From: Cyrtodaria siliqua | Taxonomy: Eukaryota; Mollusca; Bivalvia; Adapedonta; Hiatellidae | Length of the DNA: 64,000 bases | Assembly: GCA_037043455.1 (NCBI GenBank) | Contig: JAWPHD010002611.1 | Span: 124,001-188,000 of the forward strand | Reading direction: 5' to 3' | Part shown: one piece after another, positions 1 to 11,884 of the stretch | How the letters are laid out: each line of letters opens with the position of its first letter | Position numbering within the stretch: the stretch's first letter is position 1 | Position numbers and translations under genes: made by a program | Notes under the pieces: model-generated | The model's database searches: none | What the model saw: only the letters and a program-made list of their open reading frames with translations | What the model was told of the DNA's origin: nothing

Positions 1-796
1 TTCTGGTTTTAAATGTTCGAGTTATCATGGTGTTTGCTATTTAAAAATGTTTTTGCAATGAACACAAGTAAATAAATGTTTAAAAACAAGGTTCCACGAA
101 AAAAAAATACATTTGGCTAAATTACTTATTCAAGTGGTACGTCCTTTGACATAAAATGCAAATTTTACTTTAGTAGTAAGTAACTGAAAATAATAAGATT
201 CTGTATAAAGTCTAAGTTTTGCGATGATGTTTTGGCTAACAGAGTCTTCAGATACAGCAGATCAGAACGTGATGTTCTGTGAATAAAGAAACGGCAAATC
301 TGAATTTAAAAGATTGTGGTGATGTTACGGCGTGCGATAAAAAAAAAAATCGGATTGGTAAAATTTGTCGCTATGTTGTGCCGAACAAAAAAACATGCAA
401 GTAAGTTTGTATTGATGTTATGGTGAACGTTCCAAATAAATAAATGTTTCAGGCGAATGTATAGCTTTTTGGCGAGTTTTCGTCAAATTCGCCAAAGACT
501 ACCATAATGTTTGCGGCAACATCACCGCTAGTGGCGAACAATTAAGAATTGGTGAACAAAATTGTTCGCTGCAAGCTTGCAGCAAACCTCATTTGGTAAG
601 GAGGGTGCTTATGGACTAGGCAATATTTATCTGGGCATTGGGAATGATGCAAAATGGCATGGGACAGGTACTTTTTTTGTCGCGACAAACCATGGGACGA
701 TATCTTATTTTTCGTTTGCTTGCCATGGGACGTACTTTTTTTTTTATATTACGTTTTTATTTGCACCGGTCCCAACCCCCCGATAAATATTGCCTG
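1..796. other. unassigned AT-rich sequence, no gene seen
   Basis: No coding region, RNA gene or recognisable mobile element is visible here. The short open frames have no domain or compositional support. Around 640-780 a few short motifs containing CATGGGAC recur near runs of T, suggesting decayed repeat sequence. Homology to the second large duplicate begins close to position 797. Confidence 0.5.
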
Positions 797-890
797 GTCC
801 CTAATAGCCGAACCGATGTATATGTAACTCATCTAAAACAAAAAGTTCCATACTCTAAAAGGCTAGAAGCGTACACTTCATTTTTGATTT

Positions 891-893
<3 letters not shown>

Positions 894-950
<57 letters not shown>

Positions 951-1005
951 GGTGGGTGTGTGTGTGGGCGCGCGCCCCCGCGCGTGTGTGTGTGTGTGTG
1001 TATTT
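894..1005 (+). repeat. (GT)n microsatellite
   Basis: A long run of TG dinucleotides is interrupted by a GGGTGGGTGGG stretch and a short GCGCGCGCCCCCGCGCG block, then resumes. The duplicate at 41857-41890 has a much shorter pure TG run at the same place, so the locus is length-variable. Cysteine/valine-rich open frames here are a product of the repeat. Confidence 0.95.
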
Positions 1006-1269
1006 TGTTGTTGTTTTTGGTTTTTGTTATTCGGTTTTGTTTGTTTTGTTTTTTAAGCTTGTGGCCTCACGTTATTTTTTCTACATAAATTGCATATTTG
1101 CAAATCATTATTAGTAATATAATATTTGAATATTTAAATATTTCAAAGCAAATTGTTTTTGCATACTACCATATGTTTCTCGTATTGCCACAACACCATA
1201 TAGTAGTAAACGTATGGTAAAGAAACATCCCAAATTGTATAACCTTTTATTTAAGTCTTTGTAAGCAGT

Positions 1270-4200
1270 TTATAAATCAAACTGATGATGTAGATGCTGT
1301 ATTTATAAACCAAACTGATGCTGTAGATGCTGTAGATGCTGTATTTATAAATTAAAATGATGCTGTATTTATAAATCAAACTGATGCTGTAGATGCTGGA
1401 TTTATAAATCAAAATGATGCTGTATTTATAAACCAAACAGATGCTGTATTTATAAATCATACTGATGCTGTAGATGCTGTATTTATAAATCAAACTGATG
1501 ATGAAGATGCTGTATTTATAAACCAAACTGATGCTGTATTTATAAACCAAACTGATGCTGTATTTATAAACCAAACTGATATTGTATTTATAAATCAAAC
1601 TGATGCTGTAGATGCTGCATTTATAAATCAAACTGATACTGTAGATGCTGTATTTATAAATCATACTGATGCTGTAGATGCTGTATTTATAAATAAAACT
1701 GATGATGTAGATGCTGTATTTATAAACCAAACTGATGCTGTATTTATAAACCAAACTGATGCTGTATTTATAAATCAAACTGATATTGTGATTATAAATC
1801 AAACTGATGCTGTAGATGCTGCATTTATAAATCAAACTGATGATGTAGATGTTGCATTTATAAATCAAACTGATGATGTAGATGCTGTATTTATAAACCA
1901 AACTGATGCTGTATTTATAAACCAAACTGATGCTGTATTTATAAATCAAACTGATATTGTATTTATAAATCAAACTGATGCTGTAGATGCTGCATTTATA
2001 AATCAAACTGATGCTGTAGATGATGTATTTATAAATCAAACTGATGCTGTAGATGATGTATTTATAAATCAAACTGATGCTGTAGATGCTGCATTTATAA
2101 ATCAAACTGATGATGTAGATGCTGTATTTATAAACCAAACTGATGCTGTATTTATAAACCAAACTGATGCTGTATTTATAAATCAAACTGATATTGTATT
2201 TATAAATCAAACTGATGCTGTAGATGCTGCATTTATAAATCAAATTGATGCTGTAGATGATGTATTTATAAATCCAACTGATGATGTAGATGCTGTATTT
2301 ATAAACCAAATCGATGCTGTATTTATAAACCAAACTGATGCTGTATTTATAAATCAAACTGATATTGTATTTATAAATCAAACTGATGCTGTAGATGCTG
2401 CATTTATAAATCAAACTGATGATGTAGATGCTGTATTTATAAACCAAACTGATGCTGTATTTATAAACCAAACTGAAGCTGTATTTATAAATCAAACTGA
2501 TATTGTATTTATAAATCAAACTGATGCTGTAGATGCTGCATTTATAAATCAAACTGATGCTGTAGATGATGTATTTATCAATCGAACTGATGATGTAGAT
2601 GCTGCATTTATAAACCAAACTGATGCTGTATTTATAAACCAAACTGATGCTGTATTTATAAATCAAACTGATAAATGTATTTATAAATCAAACTGATGCT
2701 GTAGACGCTGCATTTGTAAATCAAACTGATGCTGTAGATGATGTATTTATAAATCATACTGATGCTGTAGATGCTGCATTTATAAATCAAACCGATGATG
2801 TAGATGATGTATTTATAAATCATACTGATGCTGTAGATGCTGCATTTATAAATCAAACCGATGATGTAGATGATGTATTTATAAATCATACTGATGCTGT
2901 AGATGATGTTTTTATAGATCAAACTGATGCTGTAGATGCTGTATTTATAAATCAAACTGATGCTGTAGATGATGTATTTATAAATCAAACTGATGCTGTA
3001 TTTATAAATCAAACTGATGCTGTAGATGCTGGATTTATAAATCAAACTGATGCTATATTTATAAATCAAACTGATGCTGTAGATGCTGTATTTATAAATC
3101 AAACTGATGCTGTAGATGATGTATTTATAAATCAAACTGATGCTGTAGATGGTGCATTTATAAATCAAACTGATGCTGTATATGATGTTTTTATAAATCA
3201 AACTGATGCTGTAGATGATGTATTTATAAATCAAACTGATGCTGTAGATGCTGCATTTATAAATCAAACTGATGCTGTAGATGATGTATTTATAAATCAA
3301 ACTGATGCTGTAGATGCTGCATTTATAAATCAAACTGATGCTGTAGATGATGTATTTATAAATCATACTGATGCTGTAGATGCTGTATTTATAAATCAAA
3401 CTGATGCTGTAGATGATGTTTTTATAAATTAAACTGATGCTGTATTTATAAATCAAACTGATGATGTAGATGCTGGATTTATAAATCAAACTGATGCTAT
3501 ATATATAAATCAAACTGATGCTGTAGATGCTGTATTTATAAATCAAACTGATACTGTAGATGACGTATTTATAAATCAAACTGATGCTGTATTTATAAGT
3601 CAAACTGATGCTGTAGATGATGTATTTATAAATCAAACTGATGCTGTAGATGCTGTATTTATAAATCAAACTGATGCTGTAGATGATGTATTTATAAATC
3701 AAACTGATGCTGTAGATGATGTATTTATAAATCAAACTGATGCTGTATTTATAAATCAAACTGATGCTGTAGATGCTGTATTTATAAATCAAACTGTTGA
3801 TGTATTTATAAATCAAACTGATGCTGTAGATAATGTATTTATAAATCAAACTAATGCTGTATTTATAAATCAAACTGATGCTGTAGATGATGTATTTATA
3901 AATCAAACTGATGCTGTAGATGATTTATTTATAAATCAAACTGATGCTGTAGATGATGTATTTATAAATCAAACCGATGCTGTATTTATAAATCAAACTG
4001 ATGCTGTAGATGCTGTATTTATAAATCAAACTGATGATGTATTTATAAACCAAACTGATGCTGTAGGTGATGTATTTATAAATCAAACTGATGCTGTATT
4101 TATAAATCAAACTGATGCTGTAGATAATGTATTTATAAATCAAACTGATGCTGTATTTATAAATAAAACTGATGCTGTAGATGATGTATTTATAAATCAA

Positions 4201-4613
4201 ACTGATGCTGTAGATGCTGTATTTATAAATCAAACTAATGCTGTATTTATAAATCAAACTAATGCTGTAGACGCTGTATTTATAAATCAAACTGATGCTG
4301 TGTTTATAAATCATACTGATGCTGTAGATGCTGTAGATGCTGTATTTATAAACCAAACTTATGATGTATTTATAAACCAAACTGATGCTGGATTTATAAA
4401 TCAAACTGATACTGTATTTATAAATCAAACTGATGCTGTATTTATAAATCAAACTGATGATGTAGATGCTGTATTTATAAACCAAACTGATGCTGTGTTT
4501 ATAAATCATACTGATGCTGTAGATGCTGTATTTATAAACCAAACTTATGATGTATTTATAAACCAAACTGATGCTGTATTTATAAATCAAACTGATGCTG
4601 TATTTATAAATTG
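1270..4613 (+). repeat. 3.3 kb minisatellite of 24/33-base units (array A)
   Basis: The array mixes a 24-base unit with a 33-base variant that carries one extra 9-base GATGCTGTA block; a few units have two blocks. All lengths are multiples of three, so long frames stay open on both strands. The plus strand reads repeats of FINQTDAV or FINQTDAVDAV; the minus strand reads repeats rich in IYKYSIS and YSISL (for example 1251-2666, 2656-3906 and 3925-4590). I estimate 110-130 units. The equivalent array in the other copy (42155-42895) is only 0.74 kb. No start context, splice structure or non-repeat domain supports a protein. Confidence 0.95.
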
Positions 4614-4615
4614 AA

Positions 4616-4998
4616 GCGTGTACATCCTGAGATGTTTCTTATTTTGTATTGTATATAGCTTTACAACAACATCTTAGTGTTTTTTTTGTTATTTTCTCTG
4701 GATGTGGACTTTATTGTTAGAGAATTCCTTTTGATGGGATGTAGTTTTGTTTACACCTGTCTTGTCTATTTGGGCGCTGAAGACATGAGGATTGTGTACA
4801 CATAAAATCGATTCAAGCTAACCTGTAGGCCTTATTGCCTACTGACCGTTCCAAGTAGGTAACCCTCTCTTCGCCATTTCTGTTGTATTTTGTCTTTTTC
4901 ATTGTATAATTAATTAAATATTGCTCCTTTTTTGTAGTACAGTGCAGACCTACGATGTCATTGCGTTTGGATGCTGTGGTTTCTATAGGACCCTATAT
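4616..4998 (+). mobile_element. Penelope-like element 3' tail, copy A1
   Basis: This stretch matches, in the same order, the 3' untranslated tail of the PLE that lies on the minus strand at 8375-8720. Shared landmarks are ACATCCTGAGATGTTT, AGAGAATTCCTTTTGATGGG, CCTTATTGCCTACTGACCG and the terminal TTTCTATAGGACCCTATAT. It directly abuts the minisatellite on its 5' side. No reverse transcriptase coding sequence belongs to this fragment. The duplicate is at 42898-43290. Confidence 0.8.
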
Positions 4999-5009
4999 AT
5001 TTTTTTAAT

Positions 5010-5830
5010 GCTTGAGAAATATTTCAACATGTCTGTGCGTCATTTTCCCGATACTGAGTGAAAAATCGGGTTCGCTGTTATTTTTTCAACGCACTTCATG
5101 TTTAGCTATTGACCCATTTAAAGTTCGCCAATATGCTTTCCTCGTTGACGATATGCAAAGATGCGTAGACCGGACAGATTGCAGTCCCTATGATGACGTC
5201 TGCATAAATCTTGAAAGGACGTATGGTTTGATGTTTTTTCTCCAGTTATGTCTTCGTTCATTGGCTTCTTTTATGTGATTGAATACTTGCTTTGTGACTA
5301 TCTAGGCTATTTGTTTTATATTCATATATACCTTTGTACCTTTGGCTGTTTCACGGCCTTTTTACTGAGGAGCAGCGCTCTGTCGTTTCTTGAATGTGTC
5401 CACAGACGCCGCGGAAACGATGGTCTCATGTAATTCGTTCCATGGGTCGACGACTCTATGGCTGAAGATTTTCCCCGAACACTGGTGTTATAATGGACAT
5501 TATGCATTTTTTTCGAGCGTACACGAAGGGTTCTTTCCGGGAAATGGAAGGGCGAATCACTTTTCAGTTTATAATAGTTATTGATAATTGTATAGGTTTC
5601 CACATGATCGTATTTTTGTTAAAATGATATGGCCTATTAATGCTACCTATTCTGTTAGAGGATATAGCCTGGCGGGGATTTCTTTATTTACAATGTCCCA
5701 TATTATTGGGATTACAATAATATAAGAGTGAGGTTTGGTGTATCCTAGAACCTGGTTTATAAATCCGTAACGACATTTTTGCCACTGACAATTCCAAGGC
5801 GGTAGCCCTATTGTCAACCCGTTTATGTTT
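5010..5830 (+). mobile_element. Penelope-like element C-terminus and second type of 3' tail, copy A2
   Basis: About 5087-5230 encodes a remnant of the PLE reverse transcriptase C-terminus, reading QRTSCLAIDPFKVRQYAFL. It lines up with LQRTACLVVDPSIVRHCAFL of the 23-25 kb copy and LQRTVCLVIDPSTVSHY of the 8.8 kb copy. Downstream, 5660-5825 matches the tail of the 25 kb copy (GGCGGGGATTTCTTTATTTA, GTGAGGTTTGGTG, TTGCCACTGA, GCCCTATTGTCAACCC). It follows tail A1 head to tail, an arrangement PLEs are known to form through partial tandem copies. The duplicate is at 43300-44110. Confidence 0.75.
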
Positions 5831-6310
5831 GAGATGTCGCCTATCTTGCTTTGTATTTGACTTTATAATTGTTGAGTGTTTCGGTACCTGTTTTTGGTTG
5901 ACTGAAGTCCTAGAATGTTACATTTCCTGTTCGACTTTTATATCTGCTTTTATCATGTTCATCATAAGGCGACTTTCCTTATCTTAATCATAGATTGCTA
6001 CAACAGCATTACGGTATTTCTTAAAGATGTATACAAATGTATCCAATAAATGAATAAATGGAACACCATGTACATTGTTTGTATATTCCTTAATCCTATA
6101 GAACACCTAAAATAATTCTATAAAATCAACAAAAATATATATACTCGTATTATACATTTCCCGAAATAGCTTCTTTATTTATTTATTTTTATTTTTTTAT
6201 TTTTTATTTTTCTTTGGTGATTTAATAGAACTCAAATAATTGGTTGGACCCTGTGTTGCATAAACTGGTACTGATTCGGGTTCTGTGCATGATAGACCAG
6301 GACCAACCAT
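5831..6310. other. duplicated non-coding sequence with T/A-rich simple repeat
   Basis: No gene is seen. Around 6165-6230 there is an imperfect TTTAT/TTTTTATTT run, also present and slightly rearranged at 44430-44505 in the duplicate. At about 6306 the duplicate carries the 6.3 kb nested transposon insertion, so this position is its empty TA target site. Confidence 0.6.
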
Positions 6311-7037
6311 ATCCATATGTATTTCGGAGTCACTACATCAGTACTACTTCAGTACGTCACTACATCAGTATTTTCAAAAAGCGGCAAACAAAATACAATT
6401 TTAACAGTCAAAATGCTTGGAAAAAAAATCACAATAAATAATGTGACAAAAGCCAAAAGTAGCATACTATTTACTTGTTGTTTTTGTTGCTTTTACAAGT
6501 CCGCTTGGTCTATTCTATCTTCTGTAAAGCACTCTCCCTTGCATCCGTATACAATCTGAGGTTTAATTACACTAAATCAGCCGGATGTGCTCGTCTGGTG
6601 CATCGAAGGTAGTTCTGTATTAAAGAGTGCTGATCTTTTTTTTCTTTAAAAACTGTTTTAGTGCAATTTCCTTTTATTTTTTGGCTGTAACTGTATTCTG
6701 TTTTTGACAGTTTTTGATATAAATTTCAGAAGTGAAAATAGACAGGGTACGAAATTGCAAGGGGTAAAAATACCCGGTGTTAGTATACAGCTGAAGAAAT
6801 GTTTCTTAGAAGGTATTAAACCCCCTATTTCCTTGTTGATGTTTAATAGCAGACATGTTTATTTACATGATAAAGTCAGTTTCCATAAATTCTAATCAGG
6901 TTTCAGTTTTTAACAGTTGTCAACATTCTAACTTTAATATGGAAAGGGCATGGATACTCATTTACGCTATTATAAGCTTGAGCAAAATTGGTCCAGCGGT
7001 TTCAGGGCAAGTGCCGCTCACGCCTTTACTTTATATA
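6311..7037. other. duplicated non-coding sequence, no gene seen
   Basis: Closely matches 50935-51686. Parts are also matched in inverted orientation at 14530-14960 and 58200-58640 (for example GACAGGGTACGAAATTGCA and AATCAGCCGGATGTGCTCG), so this is itself a dispersed repeat. Short frames such as 6704-6895 are not conserved as proteins between copies. Confidence 0.6.
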
Positions 7038-7040
7038 GAG

Positions 7041-7189
7041 GATCTTAAACTCGTTCCCATTTCATATAAGATTTATTAAACTAGTTATGAATTATTTTAA
7101 TTTTAACGAGCCTTTTGGCGAGTTAAAATTAAAAATAATTCATTACGAGTTTCATAAATATTATATGGAATGGGAACGAGTTTAAGATC
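7041..7189. repeat. near-perfect 149-base hairpin (foldback MITE-like)
   Basis: The arms 7041-7111 and 7118-7189 are near-exact reverse complements, starting GATCTTAAACTCGTTCCCAT and ending with its complement, around a six-base loop. No second copy was seen in the window, so its status as a mobile element rests on structure alone. Confidence 0.8.
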
Positions 7190-7329
7190 ATTTTTATCAC
7201 ATAACATTGCAATCAAATTAGTAAAAATTAATTCAGATGGACATAGAACCGCCACGACGTCAGACACACTTTAGCGCCAAAACGTCATAAAATATGTGAC
7301 GTCGTAACGTCGCGTCTCACACATAACGT

Positions 7330-7345
7330 TGCGTATAAAAGAGTT
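7330..7345 (+). promoter_or_regulatory. possible TATA-box promoter
   Basis: GCGTATAAAAGAG follows a 100-base stretch with several ACGTC/GACGTC motifs. A short reading frame (MSCITCIIFISC) starts at about 7404. It resembles a TATA-type core promoter but leads into no recognisable gene, so it may belong to a decayed element or be chance. Confidence 0.2.
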
Positions 7346-7662
7346 CGTATTTTACCTCTTTACAAAATAGCAGTTTACGCCAACTTTTTAACAAACCAAC
7401 AACAATGTCTTGTATAACGTGCATTATTTTTATAAGCTGTCACAAATAATAAGTTTATGTCTCAGATCTGGGGGAATTTGTTATAAATAAAATAGTTTCA
7501 GTTAATAAACGAGCGTAGTGTTACAGGTTTAACTCAACCAGTCAAAATCGTTCCAGGTTGTATAACACGTGTGCCATACAATAGATTATTGTATACTTTC
7601 ATATTGTCCCGTTTAGTTTGCATTGAGCTAAGTGTGCAATATTCTACGATATTGCACACATT

Positions 7663-7942
7663 GATATTGCACCGGAACTTTTTCTCGTGCTTGCTAAGAG
7701 CCGCGAAATAGAAATAAGGAACTACTTTCAAATAAAAATAACGGAATCCTTCCTATAGTGTCAACAAAAAAATACGTGTTTTTTTTTCAACCTTTTATGG
7801 CAGATATTGCACCGGAACTTTTTCTCGTGCTTGCTAAGAGCCGCGAAATAGAAATAAGGAACTACTTTCAAATAAAAATAACGGAATCCTTCCTATAGTG
7901 TCAACAAAAAAATACGTGTTTTTTTTTCAACCTTTTATGGCA
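7663..7942 (+). repeat. perfect 140-base tandem duplication
   Basis: Positions 7663-7802 and 7803-7942 are identical at every base by direct reading, including the runs of A and T. Both begin GATATTGCACCGG and end TTTTATGGCA. Identity implies a very recent duplication, active homogenisation, or an assembly join. Confidence 0.95.
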
Positions 7943-8033
7943 GAAATTGATAAAATAATTGAAATGGTCACTCACCCACTGTTTTTAACGTTATCGAATG
8001 GTAAACAAACTTTAGAAAATCGCTTGATGTTTT

Positions 8034-8090
8034 TAATGACGTCATCCGACGTCGACGGACGTCATCAGACGTCGACGTCGTTTTCGCGCA
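8034..8090. promoter_or_regulatory. cluster of GACGTC / CRE-like motifs
   Basis: Within about 55 bases, GACGTC occurs several times, including TGACGTCAT, which is the CRE core bound by CREB/ATF proteins in animals. Whether it acts as a regulatory site is unknown; no gene start is visible nearby. Confidence 0.25.
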
Positions 8091-8854
8091 AAATAATCAT
8101 CCACACAAAATGAAACTGAATGACAAGATAGGAATTCCATCAAAAGCTATAAAAAAATAACACAAATACAATGACAAGTAATAGTCATACAATTAACATT
8201 GATCGAAAACAATATGAAAGTATACATATTAAATGGGTGTTCGACACTGCTAACAAGGGACGTTAGGTGATAAATAAATCTATGTTAAACCTGTGAAACC
8301 TCTTTCTATATATATATTAGTAAACGCTGGCACCGAGGCAAGGTCATATATGCACATGGAGAAGCAAAATGATATATAGGGTCCTATAGAAACCACAGCG
8401 TCCGAACGCAATGGCATCGTAGGTCCGCACTGTACTGCAAACAAGGACTTGAAACTACAATGAAAGAGACAAAAAACAACAGAAAGGGTGGTGAAGACAG
8501 GGTTACCGACTTGGAACGGTCAGTAGGCAATAAGGCCTACTGGTAAGCTTGAATCGATTTTATATGCGCACAATCCTCGCTATTATCCTGTCTTCAGCGC
8601 CCAAATAGGAAAGACATTGTAAACAAAACTACATCCCATCAAAAGGAATTCTCTAACAATAAAGTCGACATCCAGAGAAACTAACTAAAGATACACATAC
8701 AAAATAATAAACATCTCAGGATGTATCCAGAATCGTACTGAACAACCATAGTAGTTGCAGCTAAAGAGAAAACCAATCTAGGGTACGACCAGAAAACCCG
8801 AGGGACGAAGGCTCATGCACCCACCTCCCTTAGTTGGGGTTTCAGTAGGTGCAA

Positions 8855-10653
8855 TCATAGAGTCCCAAGAGGTAGTCCAGTCATCGCACAAGTGAAAAGT
8901 GAAACGTAATGACTGACTGTAGAGGGGTCAATCACTAAACATACAGTGCGCTGTAAAATCAAAGGGTTATATCCTTTTCGGACGAACTTCCTGATTAAAT
9001 TTGTAAAGCGGTCAAGAAACCCGTCAGACCCCTTTAACTTTCGAAGTTTATAGACCAGATCTCCATAAAATGAGGGTTGTGATATGCCTAGTCGCAGAAG
9101 TGTTTTAAGGTTGGTGTTGTACTTTTCCAGCAGGCCCTCGTTGCGGCGGTAGTATTTAGAGAAAGATCTACGTAGTTTGTGATAACGAAAACCCTGCTGA
9201 AGAAGTTTACTTGTAATAACTTGATTTCGATCATTGAAGTCTATAACATCATTACACGCTCTATCAAATCGAATGAGCTGGGAGATATACACCCCATATG
9301 AGGTAGCACGAGGTACATCTCCATCCAGGTGTGGATAGTTAACGATGTTCAAATTGAAATCATCTCTCTTATCATAGATTTTAGTATGAATACAATCATT
9401 TGAAATCGAGAGATGAAGATCGAGAAATGCTGCTACTGTATCCGAACTGTTGGCTTTATTCAACGTGAGCTCTGGTGGATAAATGTTAGTAACCATATGA
9501 GCAAAGAACGGATTATCAATATTGAGTATGTCATCAAGATACCGAGAAGTATTATTAAAGGCATCAATAATTTCAACCTGGCTAGCAGGTAACAAACTCA
9601 ACATAAAATCTCTTTCATAGCAGTACAAAAAACAAATCTGCAACAAGTGGCGCACAGTTAGTACCCATAGGAATACCAACAACATGGCGGTAAATAGTTT
9701 TACCATATCTTATAAAGATGTTATCCAGAAGAAAAGATAAGGCTCTACAAACATCAGTACAAGTCCACATATTATACTTATCAATGGGGGCGTTAGTAAA
9801 GAAAGCCCTGACATTATTACAAGCTAGAAAAGTTGTACCTTCTCTAGCAAATGTCTTCTGAATAAGCTGAAGCAATTTTTCTTTGATAAGATGATGTGGT
9901 AGTGTAGTATACAGTGTAGAAAAGTCGTAGGTGCTTAGAGAAGAGGCATGAAAATGCTTACACCGTAGTTTGTCAAGAACTTCTCCCGAGTTTTTGATAG
10001 ACCAAAACAGATTGATTCCTGAGTTCTCGAAGGCCTTTCCGCAATATTTTACAATATGTTCTTTAATCGCGGAAAGTCAGGAAGTCAATAGTTTTGATAT
10101 ATTGGTCGTGGAACATGAACTAGAATTAGCGATAAAACGTGCTTTGTAAGGAGTTTTGAGAAGTTTGGGTATCCAGTACATTGTAGGGAGCTTCGTCTGC
10201 TTACTAGTTACAGAAACCTTTATAGTCTCCATAAAGGTCACATGCTGGGAAACAATGTCCGTATCCAACAGAGGTGTAGTTAGATAAGCAGAAGTGCTCG
10301 CTAGCTCTGCATTCAAAGTATTGATATAATGTAGTCGTCAGACAATAATTATATTGTTGGAAGCTTTGTCTGCTGGAACTAGAGCAAATTTAGTATGTAA
10401 ATGCTGAATACCCTTCTTAAGGTGTCGTAAATTGTAAGTGGAATGCCGTGGAAGCAGGGATGGATTTGATTCGTAAAATAAAATACGTAATTCAATAATT
10501 TCTGAAATAGTTTTCATCCAAGCAGTAAGTGCATGTGTATCTGCTTTTTCTCGCTTACACCACTTTGTACAGCAATCCGTTAAAGAACCCATAATTTCAT
10601 TGCGACAGGCATTAAAATCAATATCAGATGGAAGGCGATACTTAGGCCCTTTA

Positions 10654-10694
<41 letters not shown>

Positions 10695-11884
10695 AAAGAG
10701 AGTAACACATTTAGTTATAAACTAATCTTCCATGAGGCCCTCTATTATACACAAATTTACAAATGACAAATGACAGAACAAATCAAATAAAGCAGTAATC
10801 AATAAAGGCAATATTGTTTTTAAATAGTAAATGTTTGCATTCAAACTAAACGTTGCATACACTTTAACACACATACTCTCGTTTACCCTAAATTTGTGCA
10901 AAAAAAACAAGCTCTAAGATGAATAAATACAATGAAGCTATGGGGAAAAAAAAGAAAAAAAAAAAAAAAGAAGCAAGCATAATTAATAACAGCAAAAAAG
11001 AAAATGGAATTTGATTAACACATAAATATACAAATGGTGAAAATAACTATTTAAATATATACAACAAAATTATTTCACAAGCCCTGTCGCTTTACTTAAA
11101 AATGGTGTATTAAAATGTATAAGTATTTGATTCGAACATTAGGTTCCTTTCATCCATTTTATGAAATTCGAATGAAATGCATCAATAGTATTCAGAGTTT
11201 TTAACTTATCTGGTAAGCTGTTCCATATAATAGGTCCTGAATATGCAACACTTTGTTTGTAAATTGCTTTGTTTGGCCTTGGTGGAATAAAAGTATATGT
11301 TGATGTTGATCTTAGCATTGGCAATGTCCTAAATTAAACTTTTGTTTTAAATTTTACAATAGTAAAATCAGTAGGAATAGATGTCTCGATCTCAAGATCA
11401 GAAACGATCCTATTATAATTGAAAATAAGATTTCTAGTAGATTTCTTATACTTGTAACAAATAACAGGAGTCTCAATATTCTTGAAATACTTTGGAATTT
11501 TGTCAGTCACCCGCATATCATTAAAATACTGGCTAAATTAATGAAATCAATGCCTTTATCAACATAAGTTATCTTCAAAAAATGCCTTTGATGGTCAGAT
11601 GGAGCATCTATATGAGGACGCAAAATATGTTGCGTGTAACTTTGAATAATAGATGCAACCTCATATAATGGATTAGTACGGACATAAATGGCATCCGCTT
11701 CTTCGTCAAGTTTCTGTAAGCAAGAAAAAGACAGACTGACTACTTTGCTAAGGAGGGCGAGTCTACCCGAATTTTTATAAATAGAATAAAGGTCTGCAAC
11801 AGTAAAGACTTTCTTAAATTTACGTTTAAGATTATGGTTCTTCCGGAGACCATGTGACCGTCGTTTACGTTTACGAATAGACAA
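8855..11884 (-). pseudogene. broken reverse transcriptase gene of the PLE
   Basis: Read on the minus strand in pieces. 11884-11334 encodes an N-terminal region with a basic patch (RKRKRRSHGLRKNHNLKRK) and HFLKITYVDKGIDFINL. After the LINE insertion, reading resumes at about 10655 with GPKYRLPSDIDF. Core motifs follow: VPADKASNNIII; YDFSTLYTTLPH (motif A, with the catalytic Asp); GIPMGTNCAPLVADL (motif B); and YLDDILNIDNPFF (motif C). Lesions are an in-frame TGA at 10338, another at 10077 where the 24 kb copy encodes Cys, and a one-base insertion near 9630 that shifts frame just after motif B. The frame ends at 8855. The element is inactive as it stands. PLE assignment is from motif recognition; it resembles animal PLEs rather than LINE or LTR enzymes. 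Confidence 0.85.
10653..11332 (-). mobile_element. 5'-truncated non-LTR retrotransposon (LINE) 3' end nested in the PLE
   Basis: Minus-strand 11324-11139 encodes YSGPIIWNSLPDKLKTLNT followed by a short C-terminal stretch. This is the usual carboxy end of LINE reverse transcriptase proteins (the SGPxxWNSLP pattern of CR1/L2/Jockey-like groups). It is followed by a 3' untranslated region and a terminal microsatellite that reads (ATT)n on this strand (10653-10683), a typical LINE tail. The PLE reading frame stops on one side and resumes on the other, so the LINE landed after the PLE. About 30 PLE codons appear missing or altered at the join. Confidence 0.7.

Larger units (their letters stand above)
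7038..8270. other. 1.2 kb block present only in copy 1 of the duplication
   Basis: In copy 2 the flanks meet directly at about 51686-51690 (TTTATATCAATCTATG), so these bases are an insertion in copy 1 or a deletion in copy 2. The block holds a near-perfect hairpin (7041-7189), ACGTC-rich sequence, a TATA-like motif, and a perfect 140-base tandem duplication. I see no transposase and no clear terminal repeats for the whole block. Confidence 0.7.

Noticed and set aside
638..1114. 158-codon frame with a poly Cys-Val tract
   Set aside because: Created by the GT microsatellite; not maintained in the duplicate.
1251..4590. Very long open frames on both strands (up to 471 codons)
   Set aside because: They consist only of 24/33-base minisatellite units; lack of stops follows from unit lengths divisible by three. 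No other domain, start context or splice structure is present.
10338..10340. Selenocysteine or reassigned TGA in the Penelope-like reverse transcriptase
   Set aside because: Both copies also have frameshifts, and no downstream SECIS-like hairpin was evident; a shared nonsense mutation is simpler. Kept only as a finding about shared ancestry.
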